Shown here one piece after another: positions 34,812-44,963 of a DNA stretch of 64,000 nt. Source of the DNA: Allomuricauda sp. NBRC 101325 (lineage in GTDB: Bacteria > Bacteroidota > Bacteroidia > Flavobacteriales > Flavobacteriaceae). The stretch is from contig NZ_BSQF01000006.1 in assembly GCF_030268205.1 (NCBI RefSeq), positions 42,411-106,410 on the forward strand, given 5' to 3'. The notes under the pieces were generated by a model, which made no database searches, had not been told where the DNA came from, and saw nothing but the letters and a program-made list of their open reading frames with translations. The translations under genes were made by a program, and so were the position numbers. How positions within the stretch are numbered: the stretch's first letter is position 1; each line of letters starts with the position of its first letter.

Positions 34812-36293
34812 ATGTCCGCAACACAAATTCTATTGCTTATTGGCGCCTATTTCTTGGTGTTGATATTGATTTCATACTTCACTGGAAAAAACGATTCGAA
34901 CGCCGATTTTTTTAAAGCGGGCAAACAATCCCCTTGGTATGTTGTGGCTTTTGGTATGGTCGGTGCCTCGTTATCTGGGGTAACCTTTATTTCGGTACCG
35001 GGTTGGGTCGGAGATAGCCAACTTACCTATATGCAGGTGGTTATCGGTTATTTGTTCGGATATTTTGTGGTGGCCTTTGTGCTTTTGCCCTTGTACTACC
35101 GTTTGAATTTGACCTCTATTTACGAATACTTGAATGAACGTTTTGGAGTGGTCAGCCATAAAACGGGAGCCTTTTTCTTTTTCATTTCCCGTGTTCTTGG
35201 CGCAGCCTTTCGATTGTATTTGGTAGCCATTGTTTTGCAGCAATTTGTGTTCGACGATTTAGGGGTACGATTTGAAATTACGGTGGTTATTTCGATTTTA
35301 TTGATTTGGATTTACACCAATCGAGGAGGAATCAAAACCATTGTTTGGACGGATACCTTACAGACTTTGTTTATGATTTTGGCCGTGATTTTGTCCATAA
35401 TAATGATCAATCAAGAATTGGGTTGGAGTTTTGGGGAATTTTTGGCTTCGGATGAATTTAAAAATTACAATGCCTTTTTAGTGACCGATGACTTCTTAGC
35501 CAGAAATTATTTTATAAAATCCTTTGTCGGCGGTATGTTCGTGACCATTTGTATGACAGGATTGGATCAAGATATGATGCAAAAGAACCTTACTTGCAAG
35601 TCGCTAAAAGATGCACAAAAGAATATGGTGTGGTTCAGTTTTGTATTGGTCGGGGTTACTTTCTTGTTTATGCTGTTAGGAATTTTACTATTTGTTTTTG
35701 CGCAGCGAAACAACATCGGAATGCCCTTAATGGATGGTTCGCCAAAAACGGATCTTTTGTTTCCAGAAATCGCATTGAACGGCGGACTTGGGCTAGCGTT
35801 ATCCATTACCTTTATGTTAGGGTTGATTGCCGCAGCTTACAGCAGTGCCGATAGTGCCTTGACTTCTTTGACCACTTCCTTTTGCGTAGACTTTTTGAAC
35901 GTGCAGCAAAAAGAGGAGAAAGCACAAAAAAAGATTCGAAAACAAACCCATATTGCCATGAGTGTTATGTTGGTCATCGTAATTATTGCCTTTAAATATA
36001 TATTGAGCAGTAACGTGATCGACAGTTTGTTGACGGTGGCAGGATACACCTATGGACCATTGTTGGGTCTTTTTGCCTTCGGAATTTTCACCAAACACAA
36101 AATAAAGGACAGCTATGTTTGGATTGTTGCTGTTCTCTCGGTGGTTACCATCATTTTAGTGGCCAATATTCCTGCCGATTATTTAGGAGGTTACCAAGTA
36201 GGTTATGAACTGCTACCGTTGAATGGTCTGCTCACTTTTATTGGACTTTGGTTGATTCGCAAAAAGGAAGTCGTACCTAGTATTGATCAGTAG
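34812..36293 (+). CDS. Sodium:solute symporter (SSS family)
   Basis: Inner-membrane transporter that imports a solute with sodium. The start at 34812 gives 493 residues; the frame extends upstream but into recR on the other strand. About 13 hydrophobic segments are seen. Family motifs are [40 protein letters not shown] near the start, and [24 protein letters not shown], the SSS signature with sodium-binding serines. The solute is not evident. It converges with the CoA-binding gene with a 17-bp overlap. Confidence 0.92.
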   Translation: MSATQILLLIGAYFLVLILISYFTGKNDSNADFFKAGKQSPWYVVAFGMVGASLSGVTFISVPGWVGDSQLTYMQVVIGYLFGYFVVAFVLLPLYYRLNLTSIYEYLNERFGVVSHKTGAFFFFISRVLGAAFRLYLVAIVLQQFVFDDLGVRFEITVVISILLIWIYTNRGGIKTIVWTDTLQTLFMILAVILSIIMINQELGWSFGEFLASDEFKNYNAFLVTDDFLARNYFIKSFVGGMFVTICMTGLDQDMMQKNLTCKSLKDAQKNMVWFSFVLVGVTFLFMLLGILLFVFAQRNNIGMPLMDGSPKTDLLFPEIALNGGLGLALSITFMLGLIAAAYSSADSALTSLTTSFCVDFLNVQQKEEKAQKKIRKQTHIAMSVMLVIVIIAFKYILSSNVIDSLLTVAGYTYGPLLGLFAFGIFTKHKIKDSYVWIVAVLSVVTIILVANIPADYLGGYQVGYELLPLNGLLTFIGLWLIRKKEVVPSIDQ

Positions 36294-36636
36294 CCAACAA
36301 CACTAAAGTACAGGCAACTTCTACTTCAATACCTTCTTTTTCAAGAATTTGGTAAAATTCAGGGTTTTCGGTTCCAGGGTTGAAAATTACCCGTTTTGGA
36401 CGTAAATTCACGATGGATTGATAGTATTCTTCTTGATTTTTTGGATTTAAATACAAAGTAACCGTATCAATATTTTGAAAATCAACCAAGTTGTCTTTAA
36501 TTTGTATATTCGATACAGTTCCCCCACGTATCCCAAATGCGGTTGTTTCAATATTTTTGTCAACCAACCTACGAATTGCTAGGTTACTGTATCTTACCGG
36601 GTTAGTAGAAGCCCCAAAGACAAGTGTTTTGCTCAT
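36277..36636 (-). CDS. CoA-binding-domain protein
   Basis: A 119-residue Rossmann-fold protein of the small CoA_binding family (YccU-like). It shows [55 protein letters not shown] and [14 protein letters not shown]. Such proteins resemble the CoA-binding domain of succinyl-CoA synthetase; the cellular role is unclear. It overlaps the symporter gene end by 17 bp. Confidence 0.88.
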   Translation of the reverse strand: MSKTLVFGASTNPVRYSNLAIRRLVDKNIETTAFGIRGGTVSNIQIKDNLVDFQNIDTVTLYLNPKNQEEYYQSIVNLRPKRVIFNPGTENPEFYQILEKEGIEVEVACTLVLLATDQY

Positions 36637-37009
36637 TTGTTAAATTTTATGTTAAAACCCTGTTTGGGTTTGTTAATTATTGTGTTAAACTCGTATATGG
36701 ACGATAAGGTTTTATCTTAAAATCCGTCTATTTGCAAAAATAATATTGTCATTGGTAAGACTGTATTTTTTATAGTTAATGGTTAGTGTTTAGTATAGCT
36801 TATCAATGTATCAACCCCGGTATTTTTACCGGGGTTTCTTCTTTTTATACCCTTTGTCCACGACTACAAGTATACCTTACATTCCCTGAAAACAAGGCAC
36901 TTAATTTGCCAATAAATGTTAAAATAAACATTGCTTGTAACATTACCTGAAGCGGGGCGTCTTAATTACATCATCAATCAATCATCATCAATCAAAAAAC
37001 GAACTACTC
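36637..37009. other. 373-bp spacer with an isolated terminator hairpin
   Basis: No gene was found between the divergent CoA-binding and receptor genes. At 36813-36836 a strong hairpin, AACCCCGGTA/TACCGGGGTT with a TTTT loop, is followed by a T-rich run on the plus strand, like a Rho-independent terminator with no gene ahead of it. A TATTTG box near 36730 could drive a transcript of about 100 bases ending there. A second inverted repeat, AATGTT-N6-AACATT, lies at 36915-36932, possibly an operator of the receptor gene. Confidence 0.45.
36813..36840 (+). terminator. Terminator-like hairpin upstream of the TonB receptor gene
   Basis: AACCCCGGTA (36813-36822) pairs with TACCGGGGTT (36827-36836), loop TTTT, then TTCTTCTTTTT. 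It has the form of a Rho-independent terminator reading on the plus strand, but the nearest plus-strand gene ends 500 bases upstream at 36293. It may end a small RNA or a leader, or stop read-through from the symporter gene. Confidence 0.6.
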
Positions 37010-39457
37010 ATGAGACGAATGAGCTTTCTTTTTGCACTCTTATTGTGCACAATTTTCACGAACACATCGAACGCGAACGGACCCGACGATATTGGCTCCA
37101 TTAATGGAACCGTTATCGACAACACCCTTAAACAGCCCGTTGCCTACGCTTCCGTGGTCATTAAATCGGAAGACGGAACACAGACCATTACAGGTGGAAT
37201 AACCACCGATGATGGAAAATTTGAAGTTGGCAAACTTGCCGATGGCACATACTTGGTGGAAGTGCAATACATCGGGTACAAAACCTACTCCAAAAAATTG
37301 GTGATTACCAAAGGGAAACGTAATCTAGATTTAGGTATAATTACTTTAGAGGAACACAGCCAACAATTGGAAGGGGTTGAAGTGGTCGCCGAACGCACCA
37401 CCATTGAACAACGGGTAGATAGAAAAGTTATCAATGTTGGGAAAGACCTTACCACATCTGGCGCTACGGCATCCGAAATCATGAACAACATTCCATCAGT
37501 GAATGTGGATGCACAAACTGGAGACCTTACTCTTCGCGGAAATTCGAATGTAAGGGTTATGGTCGATGGCAAATTATCCAATGTTCCCGTTGCCCAATTG
37601 TTGAAACAAATTCCGTCAACATCCATAAAATCCATTGAACTGATCACCAATCCGTCAGCGAAGTACAATCCTGAGGGAATGAGCGGTATCATCAATATTG
37701 TATTGCACAAAAATGCCAATATTGGGTTCAATGGAAACCTTAGTCTTGGACTTACCAAAGGAGAAGAAGCCAAATTCAACAGTTCATTGGACTTGAATTA
37801 CCGAAATGGAAAATTCAATTTCTATGGTAATTATGGGAACAATATTGGCAAATGGGTAAACGATGGAAGTATTCTGAGAGTGGATGAAAACTCCAGACAG
37901 AAGTTTGATTTCTTCAACAACAACAAATCAAATCTTTACAAACTAGGGGTCGATTTTTATCTGAACGACAAAAACACCATTTCCCTTTTCACCAATCAAA
38001 ACCTATATGACGGTAAAGGGAACGGGGAAACTCAAGTGTCCTATTTCAATGACCCATCACGCAACGTTACCCAGTTTTTGTATGATGAAAGCAACAACCA
38101 CAGTCAACAATACAATTTTGATTATAAATTGGACTTCAATAAAGAAGGTCACAATTTAGAATTGGAGGTGGATTACAATCGCTACAACGACGAGCAGGAT
38201 GCCAATTTTAGGTCCACTGGAGCTTCAACCTATCCTGATTATATGGATTTTGTGGATACGGAACGCACCCAGACCATTGCCAACTTGGATTATGTGAATC
38301 CGTTGGATAGCATTTCTAAATTGGAAGTGGGCGTGGAATCCAGAAACTTTGAAACCAAAGTGGATTATGCCTCCACGGGACAAACCTTTAATTCAAGTGG
38401 CAATTTGGTTGCCACACCTTCCACGAAGTTTGTGTATGCCATGGATATTTATTCGGCCTATGCCACTTTCGGACAGTCTTATAAAAAATGGTCGTACCAA
38501 GTGGGTGCCCGTATCGAAAATGTGGAAGTACAGGCCGATACCAATGCAGTACGCTCCTTTACCGATAAATACACTGAAATTTATCCTTCGGCATTTGTAA
38601 CGTTTAGTCCAAATGAAAAAGACCAATTGCAGGTAAGTTACAGCCGCCGAGTGGATAGACCTGGATTAGGTCAGGTAAACCCAATCAGGGAATTTGCCAC
38701 ACCTTTGATTTCATCTTTTGGGAATCCGGAGTTAGTTCCTCAGTTTACAAGTTCTTATGAGGCAAATTACACTAAGCGTATTAAAAATGGAAGTATCACA
38801 GGTGGGGTTTTCTATAGAAGCATTTCGGATGAAATAAACCGTGCCATTTATGTGGATCGTTTAGACTTGAACAAGACCATTCTGACTTATGATAACTTTG
38901 ACAAGACCTCAGCGTATGGGGTTGAAGTATCCTATAACTACAAGCCCATTAAATGGTGGAGCATCAATGGTAGTTTTGATTTGTTTTCCCAAACTCAAAG
39001 AGGGATAACCGAAACCTTGAATACCACTGACCCGAACCCAACCGAGGACGACATTGTTCAAGAACGCGTAGAAGTGGACAACACTGCTTGGAACCTGCGT
39101 ATGAACAACAGTTTTACGGTTACCAAAAAGCTTTCGTTGCAAGCCTTCGGATTTTATAGAGGAAGAAACAAGAGCATTCAATTTAATGCTGAACCCATGT
39201 ACTTTGTAAACTTGGGTGCACGATACAGTTTTGCTGAAGGTAAAGGCACATTGAGCTTGAATTACAATGATATTTTCAACACCATGCGATTTGCCTTTAA
39301 AGGAGATTACCCATATGCCCAAGAAGGAGCATTTAATTGGGAAAGCAACAATATTTATGTTGGGGCATCTTACCGATTTGGTAGCGGAAAAAACAGCGCT
39401 AAACAACGTAAAAGAAGGGATAGCAACACCAAACAAGGTGGAGGCGGCATCCTTTAA
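37010..39457 (+). CDS. TonB-dependent outer-membrane receptor (beta-barrel family)
   Basis: An 815-residue outer-membrane barrel protein. In order: signal peptide (about 1-23), carboxypeptidase-regulatory-like domain (about 30-115: GSINGTVIDNTLKQPVAYASVVI), plug (about 125-225: NVGKDLTTSGATASEIMNNIPSVNVD, LTLRGNSNVRVMVDG), then a barrel of the outer-membrane-protein-beta type (CirA-like receptors without a SusD). The C-terminus has a basic glycine-rich tail (KQRKRR...GGGGIL) instead of a terminal Phe. No SusD or substrate genes flank it, so the ligand is unknown. A start at the second ATG (37019) is possible. Confidence 0.9.
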   Translation: MRRMSFLFALLLCTIFTNTSNANGPDDIGSINGTVIDNTLKQPVAYASVVIKSEDGTQTITGGITTDDGKFEVGKLADGTYLVEVQYIGYKTYSKKLVITKGKRNLDLGIITLEEHSQQLEGVEVVAERTTIEQRVDRKVINVGKDLTTSGATASEIMNNIPSVNVDAQTGDLTLRGNSNVRVMVDGKLSNVPVAQLLKQIPSTSIKSIELITNPSAKYNPEGMSGIINIVLHKNANIGFNGNLSLGLTKGEEAKFNSSLDLNYRNGKFNFYGNYGNNIGKWVNDGSILRVDENSRQKFDFFNNNKSNLYKLGVDFYLNDKNTISLFTNQNLYDGKGNGETQVSYFNDPSRNVTQFLYDESNNHSQQYNFDYKLDFNKEGHNLELEVDYNRYNDEQDANFRSTGASTYPDYMDFVDTERTQTIANLDYVNPLDSISKLEVGVESRNFETKVDYASTGQTFNSSGNLVATPSTKFVYAMDIYSAYATFGQSYKKWSYQVGARIENVEVQADTNAVRSFTDKYTEIYPSAFVTFSPNEKDQLQVSYSRRVDRPGLGQVNPIREFATPLISSFGNPELVPQFTSSYEANYTKRIKNGSITGGVFYRSISDEINRAIYVDRLDLNKTILTYDNFDKTSAYGVEVSYNYKPIKWWSINGSFDLFSQTQRGITETLNTTDPNPTEDDIVQERVEVDNTAWNLRMNNSFTVTKKLSLQAFGFYRGRNKSIQFNAEPMYFVNLGARYSFAEGKGTLSLNYNDIFNTMRFAFKGDYPYAQEGAFNWESNNIYVGASYRFGSGKNSAKQRKRRDSNTKQGGGGIL

Positions 39458-39515
39458 AATATTGATTGTCCCTGCAGGAGTGTTGGTTGGTTAGTTTTGT
39501 AGGGGGCACAATCAA

Positions 39516-39545
39516 AAAACCCCGAACCTAAAGGTTCGGGGTTTT
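39516..39545. terminator. Bidirectional terminator between convergent genes
   Basis: AAAACCCCGAACCT and AGGTTCGGGGTTTT form a perfect 14-bp stem with a two-base loop. A and T runs on both sides let it work for the receptor gene (plus) and the KAS III gene (minus). Confidence 0.85.
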
Positions 39546-39571
39546 GTTTATTATTTACTCTTGAAATTGAA

Positions 39572-40579
39572 TTACCATCTAATAATAACGCTGCCCCAAG
39601 TAAAGCCACTACCAAAAGCGGCCAAGACCACAAGGTCGCCCTCTTTGATTTTTCCTTCTTCCCATGCCTCGGTCAATGCAATTGGAATGGATGCAGCTGT
39701 TGTGTTCCCGTATTTCATAATATTGTTGAACACTTGATTATCCGATAAGCCGAATTTTTTCTGAATGAATTGGGAGATTCTCAAGTTGGCCTGATGCGGA
39801 ATCAACATATCAATATCCTGTGGTCCCAAGTTGTTTTTTTGTAAGCCCTCCATAATTACCTCACTGAATCGAACCACTGCATTTTTAAATACAAACTGCC
39901 CATTCATATAAGGAAAATAAGAAGTATCCTCTGCATCGGCATCTTCAATAATATCGGTTACCCAACGCTTGCCCATTCCAGGGGCGATCAAAGACAATTC
40001 TTCAGCATGTTGTCCCTCAGAATGCAAATGGGTGGATAAAATTCCTTTGGAAGTATCCTCCTCGCGAGTAACAACTGCTGCTCCAGCACCGTCACCAAAA
40101 ATTACGGAAACTCCCCTACCTCGGGTCGTCATGTCCAAACCGTGGGAATGAAGTTCAGAACCAATCACCAAAACGTTTTTATACATCCCGCTTTTAATGT
40201 ATTGGTCAGCAACCGAAATCCCATATACGAACCCTGAACATTGGTTGCGGATATCGAGGGCACCAACGGTTTTTAATCCTAAATCGCGTTGTACCAAAAC
40301 TCCTGGCCCTGGAAAGTAGTAGTCAGGACTCAAGGTAGCAAATACGATAAAGTCAATTTCATCTTTATCGATTCCAGCACGTTCTATGGCTCTTTCGGCA
40401 GCTTTCACTCCCATTGAAGTGGTCGTGTCCTCCCCTTTTACCACATGTCTGCGTTCCTTGATTCCAGTTCGCTCCTGAATCCATTCATCATTGGTGTCCA
40501 TAACCTTGGACAAATCATCGTTTGTAACCACATTATCAGGGACGTAAAACCCTAATCCAGAAATTCTTGAATTATACAT
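39572..40579 (-). CDS. fabH: 3-oxoacyl-ACP synthase III (KAS III, FabH-like)
   Basis: Condenses an acyl-CoA starter with malonyl-ACP to begin fatty-acid synthesis. The triad is visible: Cys in DIRNQCSGFVYG, His in LIPHQANLRI and Asn in KYGNTTAASIPIAL. The N-terminus (YNSRISGLGFYVPDNVVTNDDLS, WIQERTGIKERRHV) is typical. The length of 335 residues is normal. It stands alone without other fab genes, so a paralogue with a special role is possible; Bacteroidota often carry several KAS III genes. Confidence 0.92.
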   Translation of the reverse strand: MYNSRISGLGFYVPDNVVTNDDLSKVMDTNDEWIQERTGIKERRHVVKGEDTTTSMGVKAAERAIERAGIDKDEIDFIVFATLSPDYYFPGPGVLVQRDLGLKTVGALDIRNQCSGFVYGISVADQYIKSGMYKNVLVIGSELHSHGLDMTTRGRGVSVIFGDGAGAAVVTREEDTSKGILSTHLHSEGQHAEELSLIAPGMGKRWVTDIIEDADAEDTSYFPYMNGQFVFKNAVVRFSEVIMEGLQKNNLGPQDIDMLIPHQANLRISQFIQKKFGLSDNQVFNNIMKYGNTTAASIPIALTEAWEEGKIKEGDLVVLAAFGSGFTWGSVIIRW

Positions 40580-40675
40580 TTTGAAGTACTTAAATGTTGA
40601 ATATTTAAAAAATTCAGGGCTAATAAACGAAAAAGTAAAAAATATATCGCAAAGACTGGATATATATTAACAGTT

Positions 40676-41986
40676 TTAATCCATGTACTGCTTAAATTGA
40701 TTAACCTCAACCTGCGCTCTTAGGTCGTGAAGCAGGTTATAAAGTCCAAAAAATGTGCGATTTATATATAGGAAATGTTTAGAGCCTCGATTCCCGTTCA
40801 TTTTACGAATTTGTTCATCCTTGGAATAACGCTCGCTCAGATTGGCTATTTTGGACCAAAACTCGCCATCCCCAAAATCAAATTGCTCCTTATGAAATGG
40901 TGCTGTGAATATGGTAAGCATTTCTTTGAATAGCGCAGTAAAAAATTCAAGCTCTTGTTGGGAATCTGTGGGTGTCAGAATTTCCAATTCGTACAATTTT
41001 TCCATGAACACCTTTTCATTATTGATGTTCTCCTCCTTGGCCAATTCAAAATAAGGCACATAAAATTCTTCTGGAATCTGTTTGATGCAACCAAAATCTA
41101 TGGCAATCAAAGTTCCTTGATCGCTCACCAAAAAATTACCAGGGTGTGGATCGGCATGCACCCGACGAAGTTTATGAATTTGGAACATATAAAAATCCCA
41201 AAGTGCTTGCCCTAACCTATTTCCCAAATCGGCATCAAATTCGGTTTTGGTAAATTCTCCCAAATGGACGCCTTTCATCCAGTCCATCGTTAAAATACGT
41301 TCACTGGAAAGTTCCTTATAATATGTAGGGAACTGCATATTGGAAATTACGGAACAAGCCTTGGTTATTTCTTGGCTCTGTTCCAGCTCCAAAATATAAT
41401 CCGTCTCTTCAATTAATTTGTACTCTACCTCTTTAAAATATTTTTCAGAATCTTTCCCTTTAAGGTTGAACATTTTAATGGCCACTGGTTTTACCAGAGC
41501 CAAATCACTGCTTATGCTATCGGCCACTCCAGGATATTGGATTTTCACTGCCAATTCTTTACCATCTTTCTCTGCGCGGTGAACTTGTCCAATGCTCGCC
41601 GCATTTACCGAATCCTTTTCAAAGGCATCAAAAATCTCTTCGGGATATTTTCCTAAATACTTTTTAAACGTTTTCCGAACCAATGGAGCCGACAATGGCG
41701 GTACAGAGAATTGGGACAAAGAAAATTTTTCCACATAGGCGCTCGGAAGCAAGTTTTTCTCCATGCTCAGCATCTGGGCCACCTTTAGAGCACTACCTTT
41801 TAAGCTTTTAAGCCCATCGTAAATATCTTCGGCATTGTCTTTATCCAAATCCTCTTTGGCATTGGGATTGTCGACCAACTTTTTACCATAATATTTTACA
41901 TAGTTGCCCCCAATCTTCACTCCCGTTTTTACCAATTTGCTCGCTCGCTCAATTTTACTGGTGGGTATGCTGTCCAATGTCTTCAT
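40676..41986 (-). CDS. ABC1/UbiB (AarF) family atypical kinase
   Basis: Protein-kinase-like family tied to quinone and lipid metabolism, acting at membranes. The 436-residue protein shows SASIGQVHRAEKDGKELAVKIQYPG (about 130-155), an atypical N-terminal motif LKGSALKVAQML where KxGQ is usual, VHADPHPGNFLV and IAIDFGCIKQIP (catalytic and metal-binding Asp). There is no clear membrane helix. It lies 9 bp after the TetR-like gene on the same strand, so the two form an operon. The substrate is unknown. Confidence 0.92.
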   Translation of the reverse strand: MKTLDSIPTSKIERASKLVKTGVKIGGNYVKYYGKKLVDNPNAKEDLDKDNAEDIYDGLKSLKGSALKVAQMLSMEKNLLPSAYVEKFSLSQFSVPPLSAPLVRKTFKKYLGKYPEEIFDAFEKDSVNAASIGQVHRAEKDGKELAVKIQYPGVADSISSDLALVKPVAIKMFNLKGKDSEKYFKEVEYKLIEETDYILELEQSQEITKACSVISNMQFPTYYKELSSERILTMDWMKGVHLGEFTKTEFDADLGNRLGQALWDFYMFQIHKLRRVHADPHPGNFLVSDQGTLIAIDFGCIKQIPEEFYVPYFELAKEENINNEKVFMEKLYELEILTPTDSQQELEFFTALFKEMLTIFTAPFHKEQFDFGDGEFWSKIANLSERYSKDEQIRKMNGNRGSKHFLYINRTFFGLYNLLHDLRAQVEVNQFKQYMD

Positions 41987-41995
41987 AAAAATGTA

Positions 41996-42652
41996 CTAGA
42001 CAAATTTTTCTTTGTAGAGGAATTTTCCAAAATCGAGTACCTTTTCCAAAGGGGTATGCTCAAATATTTGGAAAATGGTGGTTACTGATTTTTCAATGGC
42101 GATATCCGTTTTTTCAAATCCTGGCGAGCCATCTTCCAACCAAAATTTTAAAATGAAGAGGAACTGTAGCCAAGCCCCCTCAGTAAACAAAGGAAAGCCA
42201 TGCTTCAGCATTTTAAGCTGCTTTTCTTCATTTTTCTCTTGAATCATTTCAGCAGCGAAATCCTTAACCCGAGATCTAAGCCCTTTCAATTGTTTTAGCC
42301 CCTCCAAAGAATATTTGTTCTCCTCCATCACAAACAACACATAACTTCTATTGAGTGCCAGGTTTTCAAAGAAAGTAAAGAAAAAAGTCAGCATTTTTTC
42401 TTCGTGGGTCATAGCGGCGTAAGACTTGTTCTTTTTGATCAAGGCAACCGTATTGTCATAAAATTTATTCCAGATGGTTTGCTGCAAGGCTTCAAAAGAA
42501 CCAAAAAAGCTATAAAATTCTTCTTCGGTCAATTTGTTTTCCTTGCAAAACTTGAATACGGAACTTGGCATTTTTTCATTTTCCAAAACAGACTCCATAA
42601 AAATGCCTATCAGTTTGTCCTCGGATAATTTAGTTTTTGAAGTAGTTGCCAT
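41996..42652 (-). CDS. TetR-like transcriptional regulator
   Basis: A 218-residue helical protein. The N-terminal helix-turn-helix region (about 10-55) reads KLIGIFMESVLENEKMPSSVFKFCKENKLTEEEFY followed by FFGSFEALQQTIWNKFY, like TetR proteins but rather divergent. The rest is a helical ligand-binding-type domain with a C-terminal stretch (ALNRSYVLFVMEENKYS). It is encoded just upstream of the ABC1/UbiB kinase and probably regulates it or responds to the same lipid or quinone signal; that is inference. Confidence 0.75.
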   Translation of the reverse strand: MATTSKTKLSEDKLIGIFMESVLENEKMPSSVFKFCKENKLTEEEFYSFFGSFEALQQTIWNKFYDNTVALIKKNKSYAAMTHEEKMLTFFFTFFENLALNRSYVLFVMEENKYSLEGLKQLKGLRSRVKDFAAEMIQEKNEEKQLKMLKHGFPLFTEGAWLQFLFILKFWLEDGSPGFEKTDIAIEKSVTTIFQIFEHTPLEKVLDFGKFLYKEKFV

Positions 42653-42978
42653 ATCGTAACTATTTAGATGTTGTAAGAATCATTAGAAAATTGGTTGGTG
42701 ACATGGGTATCCAAAGAAAATGCACCCCCTAGCGAAAGTGCATTTCCACAACCTAACCAATAAATAAACAAACTGTTATAGACTTTTACCATTTCATAGC
42801 AATTTTTTCTATAACACTCTAAAGATAATATTTTGTTTAATCTTTTTTATATTTTTTTAAACAAAAAAATGTTAAAATTTATATTGCACCTGATTTGACC
42901 TTTAAAAATGTCAGTTTGTCAGATTTTAAACTCTGGTATTTTTTTTGACCTAAAGCAGAAAAAGAAAACTATTTTAAG
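42653..42978. other. 326-bp spacer between the TetR-like gene and htpG
   Basis: No gene was found. It is very AT-rich. The TetR-like operon promoter should lie near its left end. The right end holds a paired TGTCAG repeat and a sigma-54-like promoter candidate for htpG, described as a separate entry. Confidence 0.6.
42909..42948 (+). promoter_or_regulatory. Candidate heat-shock promoter of htpG (sigma-54-like with TGTCAG repeat)
   Basis: TGTCAG occurs at 42909-42914 and again at 42917-42922, a step of 8 bases. TGGTAT begins at 42934, with GG at 42935-42936 and GA at 42947-42948, exactly 10 bases between, as in the -24/-12 sigma-54 pattern GG-N10-GC apart from the last base. Transcription would then start about 20 bases before the htpG ATG. 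No usual TAnnTTTG box is present nearby. This is a pattern match only. Confidence 0.4.
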
Positions 42979-44865
42979 ATGACAACAGGTAAAATCAATG
43001 TTTCAGTAGAGAACATTTTTCCCTTAATCAAAAAATTCCTTTACAGTGATCACGAGATTTTTTTAAGGGAGTTAATATCCAACGCAACAGATGCTACTTT
43101 AAAACTCAAACACCTTACCTCCATCGGGGAAGCCAAGGTAGAATATGGCAACCCTATGATCGAGGTAAAAGTGGACAAAGAGAACAAACGCATCCATATT
43201 ATCGACCAAGGAATCGGGATGACCGAGGACGAGGTAAAAAAATACATTAACGAAGTGGCCTTTTCTGGTGCCGAAGAGTTTTTGGACAAATACAAAGACG
43301 CAGGCAAAGATGCTGGAATCATTGGTCACTTTGGTCTTGGTTTCTATTCTGCCTTTATGGTGGCCGAAAAGGTGGAGATCATTTCCAAAAGTTTCAAAGA
43401 TGAACCTGCCGTTCACTGGACTTGCGATGGTTCTCCAGAATTTACCATAGAGCCACATGACAAATCCGACCGTGGTACTGAGATTGTCCTTCACGTAGCG
43501 GAAGATTCAACAGAATTTTTGGAAGATGCCAAGATTCGTGAATTGTTGGTAAAGTACAACAAGTTTATGCCCATTCCAATCAAGTTTGGGACAAAAACTG
43601 AAACACTTCCCAAACTAGAAGGTGCCAAAGATGAAGATCCTGCCCCAACGCAAGAGGTAGATAACATCATCAACAATCCAACCCCAGCTTGGACCAAACA
43701 GCCTACCGATCTAGAGGATGAGGATTACAAAAGCTTTTACAGAGAGTTGTATCCGATGCAATTTGAGGAGCCCTTGTTCCATATTCATCTAAATGTGGAT
43801 TATCCGTTCAACCTAACAGGGATTCTTTATTTCCCAAAGTTGACCAACGATCTAAACATTCAAAAAGACCGGATTCAATTATACCAAAACCAGGTATTCG
43901 TAACCGATAATGTAGAGGGTATTGTTCCAGAGTTCTTGACCATGCTTCGTGGTGTAATCGATTCTCCGGACATTCCATTGAACGTTTCCCGTTCCTATCT
44001 ACAAGCAGATGGTGCAGTGAAGAAAATTTCTTCTTACATCACACGTAAGGTGGCAGATAAATTGAGTTCCCTGTTCAAAAACAACCGTGAGGACTTTGAG
44101 CAAAAATGGAACGACATTAAAGTGGTAATCGAGTACGGTATGCTTTCCGAAGAAAAATTCTTTGAAAAGGCGGACAAATTTGCCCTGTACCCAACCGTAG
44201 ATGGCAAGTTTTACACTTTTGAAGAGTTGGAAGCCAAAATCAAGGATAACCAAACGGACAAAGACGACAAATTGGTGGTGTTGTATGCATCTGACAAAGA
44301 AGCTCAACACAGTTATATCGATGCGGCCGTGGCCAAAGGTTACGAAGTTTTGTTGATGGATTCCCCAATAGTATCACACTTGATGCAAAAATTGGAAACC
44401 ACTAAGGAAAACCTATCGTTTGCCCGTGTGGATGCCGATCATATCGATAATATCATCAAAAAAGATGAAGAAGCTATTTCCAAACTTTCTGATGAAGAAA
44501 AAGACGAATTGAAATCGGAATTGGAAAAAGTGATCACCGATAAAGGCTTTACTGTGCAGTTAGAGGCAATGGACAGCAGTGCCTCTCCTTTTATTATAAC
44601 CGAGCCAGAATTTATGCGACGTATGAAAGAAATGCAGAAAACTGGTGGCGGCGGTATTTTTGGTATGGGAAATATGCCAGATATGTACAACTTGATCGTA
44701 AACACCAATCACGAATTGATCGGTGAGATCTTGAACACCAAAACGGAGAAAAAAAGAACGCGATTGATCAACCAATCTTTGGATTTAGCTCGCCTTTCCA
44801 AAGGATTGCTCAAAGGAGAAGAATTGACAAAATTCATTTCCAGAAGTTATGAGATGATTAAATAA
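42979..44865 (+). CDS. htpG: Molecular chaperone HtpG (Hsp90)
   Basis: ATP-dependent Hsp90 chaperone in the cytoplasm. The 628-residue length is normal. The GHKL ATP site shows FLRELISNATDATLKL, IDQGIGMTEDEV and GIIGHFGLGFYSAFMVA. The middle domain (about 230-500) has the arginine motif LNVSRSYLQAD, and the C-terminal dimer domain follows with a glycine-rich stretch GGGGIFGMGNMPDMYN. ELISNATDA replaces the more common ELISNASDA. A strong terminator follows. Confidence 0.97.
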   Translation: MTTGKINVSVENIFPLIKKFLYSDHEIFLRELISNATDATLKLKHLTSIGEAKVEYGNPMIEVKVDKENKRIHIIDQGIGMTEDEVKKYINEVAFSGAEEFLDKYKDAGKDAGIIGHFGLGFYSAFMVAEKVEIISKSFKDEPAVHWTCDGSPEFTIEPHDKSDRGTEIVLHVAEDSTEFLEDAKIRELLVKYNKFMPIPIKFGTKTETLPKLEGAKDEDPAPTQEVDNIINNPTPAWTKQPTDLEDEDYKSFYRELYPMQFEEPLFHIHLNVDYPFNLTGILYFPKLTNDLNIQKDRIQLYQNQVFVTDNVEGIVPEFLTMLRGVIDSPDIPLNVSRSYLQADGAVKKISSYITRKVADKLSSLFKNNREDFEQKWNDIKVVIEYGMLSEEKFFEKADKFALYPTVDGKFYTFEELEAKIKDNQTDKDDKLVVLYASDKEAQHSYIDAAVAKGYEVLLMDSPIVSHLMQKLETTKENLSFARVDADHIDNIIKKDEEAISKLSDEEKDELKSELEKVITDKGFTVQLEAMDSSASPFIITEPEFMRRMKEMQKTGGGGIFGMGNMPDMYNLIVNTNHELIGEILNTKTEKKRTRLINQSLDLARLSKGLLKGEELTKFISRSYEMIK

Positions 44866-44894
44866 TTGGGTTTTTCTAAAAATAAAATTGCAAA

Positions 44895-44925
44895 GCCGCT
44901 CATTATGAGCGGTTTTCTTTTTTTA
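44895..44925 (+). terminator. Terminator of htpG
   Basis: CCGCTCA (44896-44902) pairs with TGAGCGG (44906-44912), loop TTA, followed by TTTTCTTTTTTT. It lies 30 bases after the htpG stop. Confidence 0.85.
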
Positions 44926-44963
44926 ACTATCTTGGGTGTATCAATCAAATAGCCAAACCACCC

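Noticed and set aside
37010..39457. TonB receptor as a SusC protein
   Set aside because: It lacks the SusC length and signature and has no SusD neighbour; the plug and barrel fit the other receptor family.
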